Of a DNA stretch of 5,564 nt, positions 4,648 through 5,564 are shown piece after piece (the first letter of the stretch is position 1; the number at the start of each line of letters is the position of its first letter). The notes beneath the pieces were generated by a model. The model worked only from the letters and a program-made list of their open reading frames with translations. It did no database searches and was not told the DNA's origin. The position numbers and the translations under genes are program-made. Source of the stretch: Parcubacteria group bacterium. Lineage in GTDB: Bacteria > Patescibacteriota > Minisyncoccia > Phycocordibacterales > Phycocordibacteraceae. The stretch spans positions 1 to 5,564 of the forward strand of contig JAQBRK010000026.1 in assembly GCA_028286505.1 (NCBI GenBank), in the 5' to 3' direction.

Positions 4648-5564
4648 CTAGGCGAACGATTCGGGAATAGGAAAAGCCGCTGCCATTTCCTTGATACGCT
4701 TCCCCACCGTTTCAACCGTTGCGTCGTCCCGTTTATCAAGCACTTCAAGCATGAGCTGGGCGACTTCCTTCGACTGCTCTTCCTTGAATCCGCGCGTCGT
4801 CATCGCGGGCGTGCCGAAGCGAATGCCCGAAGGGTCGAACGGAGTACGCGTATCGTTCGCTATCGAGTTCTTGTTCAGCGTCATGCCGGCACGGTCGAGA
4901 AGAGTTTCGGCGTCACCTCCCGAGATTCCAAGCGAGCCGAACACGTCGGCAAGAAGAAGATGATTGTCGGTCCCCCCGGTAATGAGACGCACGCCACCTG
5001 CCGTGAACACTTCGGCCATGGCTTTCGCATTCGCCACTACCTGATGCGCGTAGGTCGAAAACGACGGCTGTGCCGCCTCGTGCAGTGCAACCGCTTTCGC
5101 AGCTATCTGATGCATGTGAGGGCCTCCCTGGAACCCAGGAAAGATACTGCGGTCGATAAGCGTTGGGAGGTTCTCGATGGTCTTCTCGGGAGCGCGTAGA
5201 GGCGTTGAAACGGTTCCTTTCGAAAGGATCATGCCGCCGCGCGGTCCGCGAAGCGTCTTATGAGTCGTCGTGGTCACGATATTGAAACCGTAGTCAAACG
5301 GATTCTTGGCAGCGCCGCCGGCGATGAGCCCGGCGATGTGGGCAACGTCGGCCATCGCGACCGCGTCCACCTCGCGCGCGATGTTCGCAATGCGTTCCCA
5401 GTCGAGTTCCCGAGGATATCCGGAGAAACCAGCAAGTACTATCTTCGGCCGCTCGCGTTTCGCCGTCTCGAGCATCTCGTCGTAATCAATTTCTCCCGTG
5501 TCGGGATTTTTCATGCCGTACCGAACGAATTTGAAAAGCTTCGCCATGTAGGTCACCGGAGAGC
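4648..5564 (-). CDS. glyA: Serine hydroxymethyltransferase, C-terminal part (304 aa; N-terminus off right edge)
   Basis: PLP enzyme converting serine and tetrahydrofolate to glycine and 5,10-methylenetetrahydrofolate in the cytoplasm, feeding one-carbon metabolism. The frame enters from the right edge at SPVTYMAKLF, equivalent to the HGSPVNFSGKLY region of E. coli GlyA, so roughly the first 125-130 residues are missing; the GTG at 5556 is an internal Val, not a start. Counting from the first full codon, visible motifs are ADVAHIAGL (Asp72 and His75 near PLP), TTTTHKTLRGPRGG with the PLP-binding Lys102 (codon at 5259-5257), FPGFQGGPHMHQIAAKAVA, NKNSIANDTRTPF, and SGIRFGTPAMTTRGF with the substrate-carboxylate Arg248. 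All catalytic residues in the visible part are present, and the C-terminus is of normal length (TAG stop). It is the first visible gene of a unit continuing into the 140-residue gene. Confidence 0.98.
   Translation of the reverse strand, partial: SPVTYMAKLFKFVRYGMKNPDTGEIDYDEMLETAKRERPKIVLAGFSGYPRELDWERIANIAREVDAVAMADVAHIAGLIAGGAAKNPFDYGFNIVTTTTHKTLRGPRGGMILSKGTVSTPLRAPEKTIENLPTLIDRSIFPGFQGGPHMHQIAAKAVALHEAAQPSFSTYAHQVVANAKAMAEVFTAGGVRLITGGTDNHLLLADVFGSLGISGGDAETLLDRAGMTLNKNSIANDTRTPFDPSGIRFGTPAMTTRGFKEEQSKEVAQLMLEVLDKRDDATVETVGKRIKEMAAAFPIPESFA

Noticed and set aside
5545..5556. GTG at 5556 or ATG at 5547 as the start of glyA
   Set aside because: The frame stays open to the window edge, and the residues match the internal GSPV region of serine hydroxymethyltransferase, so the gene simply begins outside the window.
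1..5564. Mobile element, CRISPR array, defence or biosynthetic system
   Set aside because: No transposase, integrase, long repeats, toxin-antitoxin pair or nuclease motifs were found; gene content is core translation and one-carbon metabolism plus three unknown small proteins.

Overview
The window is a compact, single-direction stretch of bacterial chromosome. All six genes lie on the minus strand, so transcription runs from high to low coordinates, and non-coding gaps are under about 100 bases. In transcription order the genes are: the C-terminal three quarters of glyA (serine hydroxymethyltransferase, cut by the right edge), a 140-residue unknown protein, argS (complete), a ~130-residue unknown protein, a 106-residue unknown protein, and the N-terminal half of ileS (cut by the left edge). 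No RNA gene, mobile element, CRISPR array or defence gene was recognised.

The organism looks like a small-genome bacterium, most plausibly of the Candidate Phyla Radiation (Patescibacteria, Parcubacteria-like). This is inference from protein style. The ArgRS has the NPFKEMHIGH form of the signature motif and a standard KMSSR loop, and the IleRS resembles eukaryotic/archaeal-like enzymes more than the E. coli type. Stop codons are three TAG and two TAA, with no TGA among the five visible. The frames give no sign of recoded stops.

Transcription appears to fall into three or four units. Unit 1 is glyA plus the 140-residue gene, ending in a strong intrinsic terminator (4153-4188) whose loop contains the stop codon. 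Unit 2 is argS plus the ~130-residue gene, with a TATACT -10 box only 7 bases before the argS ATG and a 10-bp GC terminator at its end (1913-1940). Unit 3 is the 106-residue gene, with its own promoter, Shine-Dalgarno and terminator (1507-1540). Unit 4 is ileS, starting only 29 bases past that terminator and possibly using a TAGGAT -10 box 9 bases before its ATG. Both synthetase genes may therefore make leaderless or nearly leaderless mRNAs, while two of the small unknown genes carry ordinary Shine-Dalgarno sites.

Functionally this is a translation-supply neighbourhood: two class I aminoacyl-tRNA synthetases and the glycine/one-carbon enzyme, with three small uncharacterised proteins between them. 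I found no evidence of an exciting new multi-gene system. The points worth following are the start-site architecture, a repeat cluster in front of argS, a partly lost zinc site in IleRS, and the three unknown small proteins.
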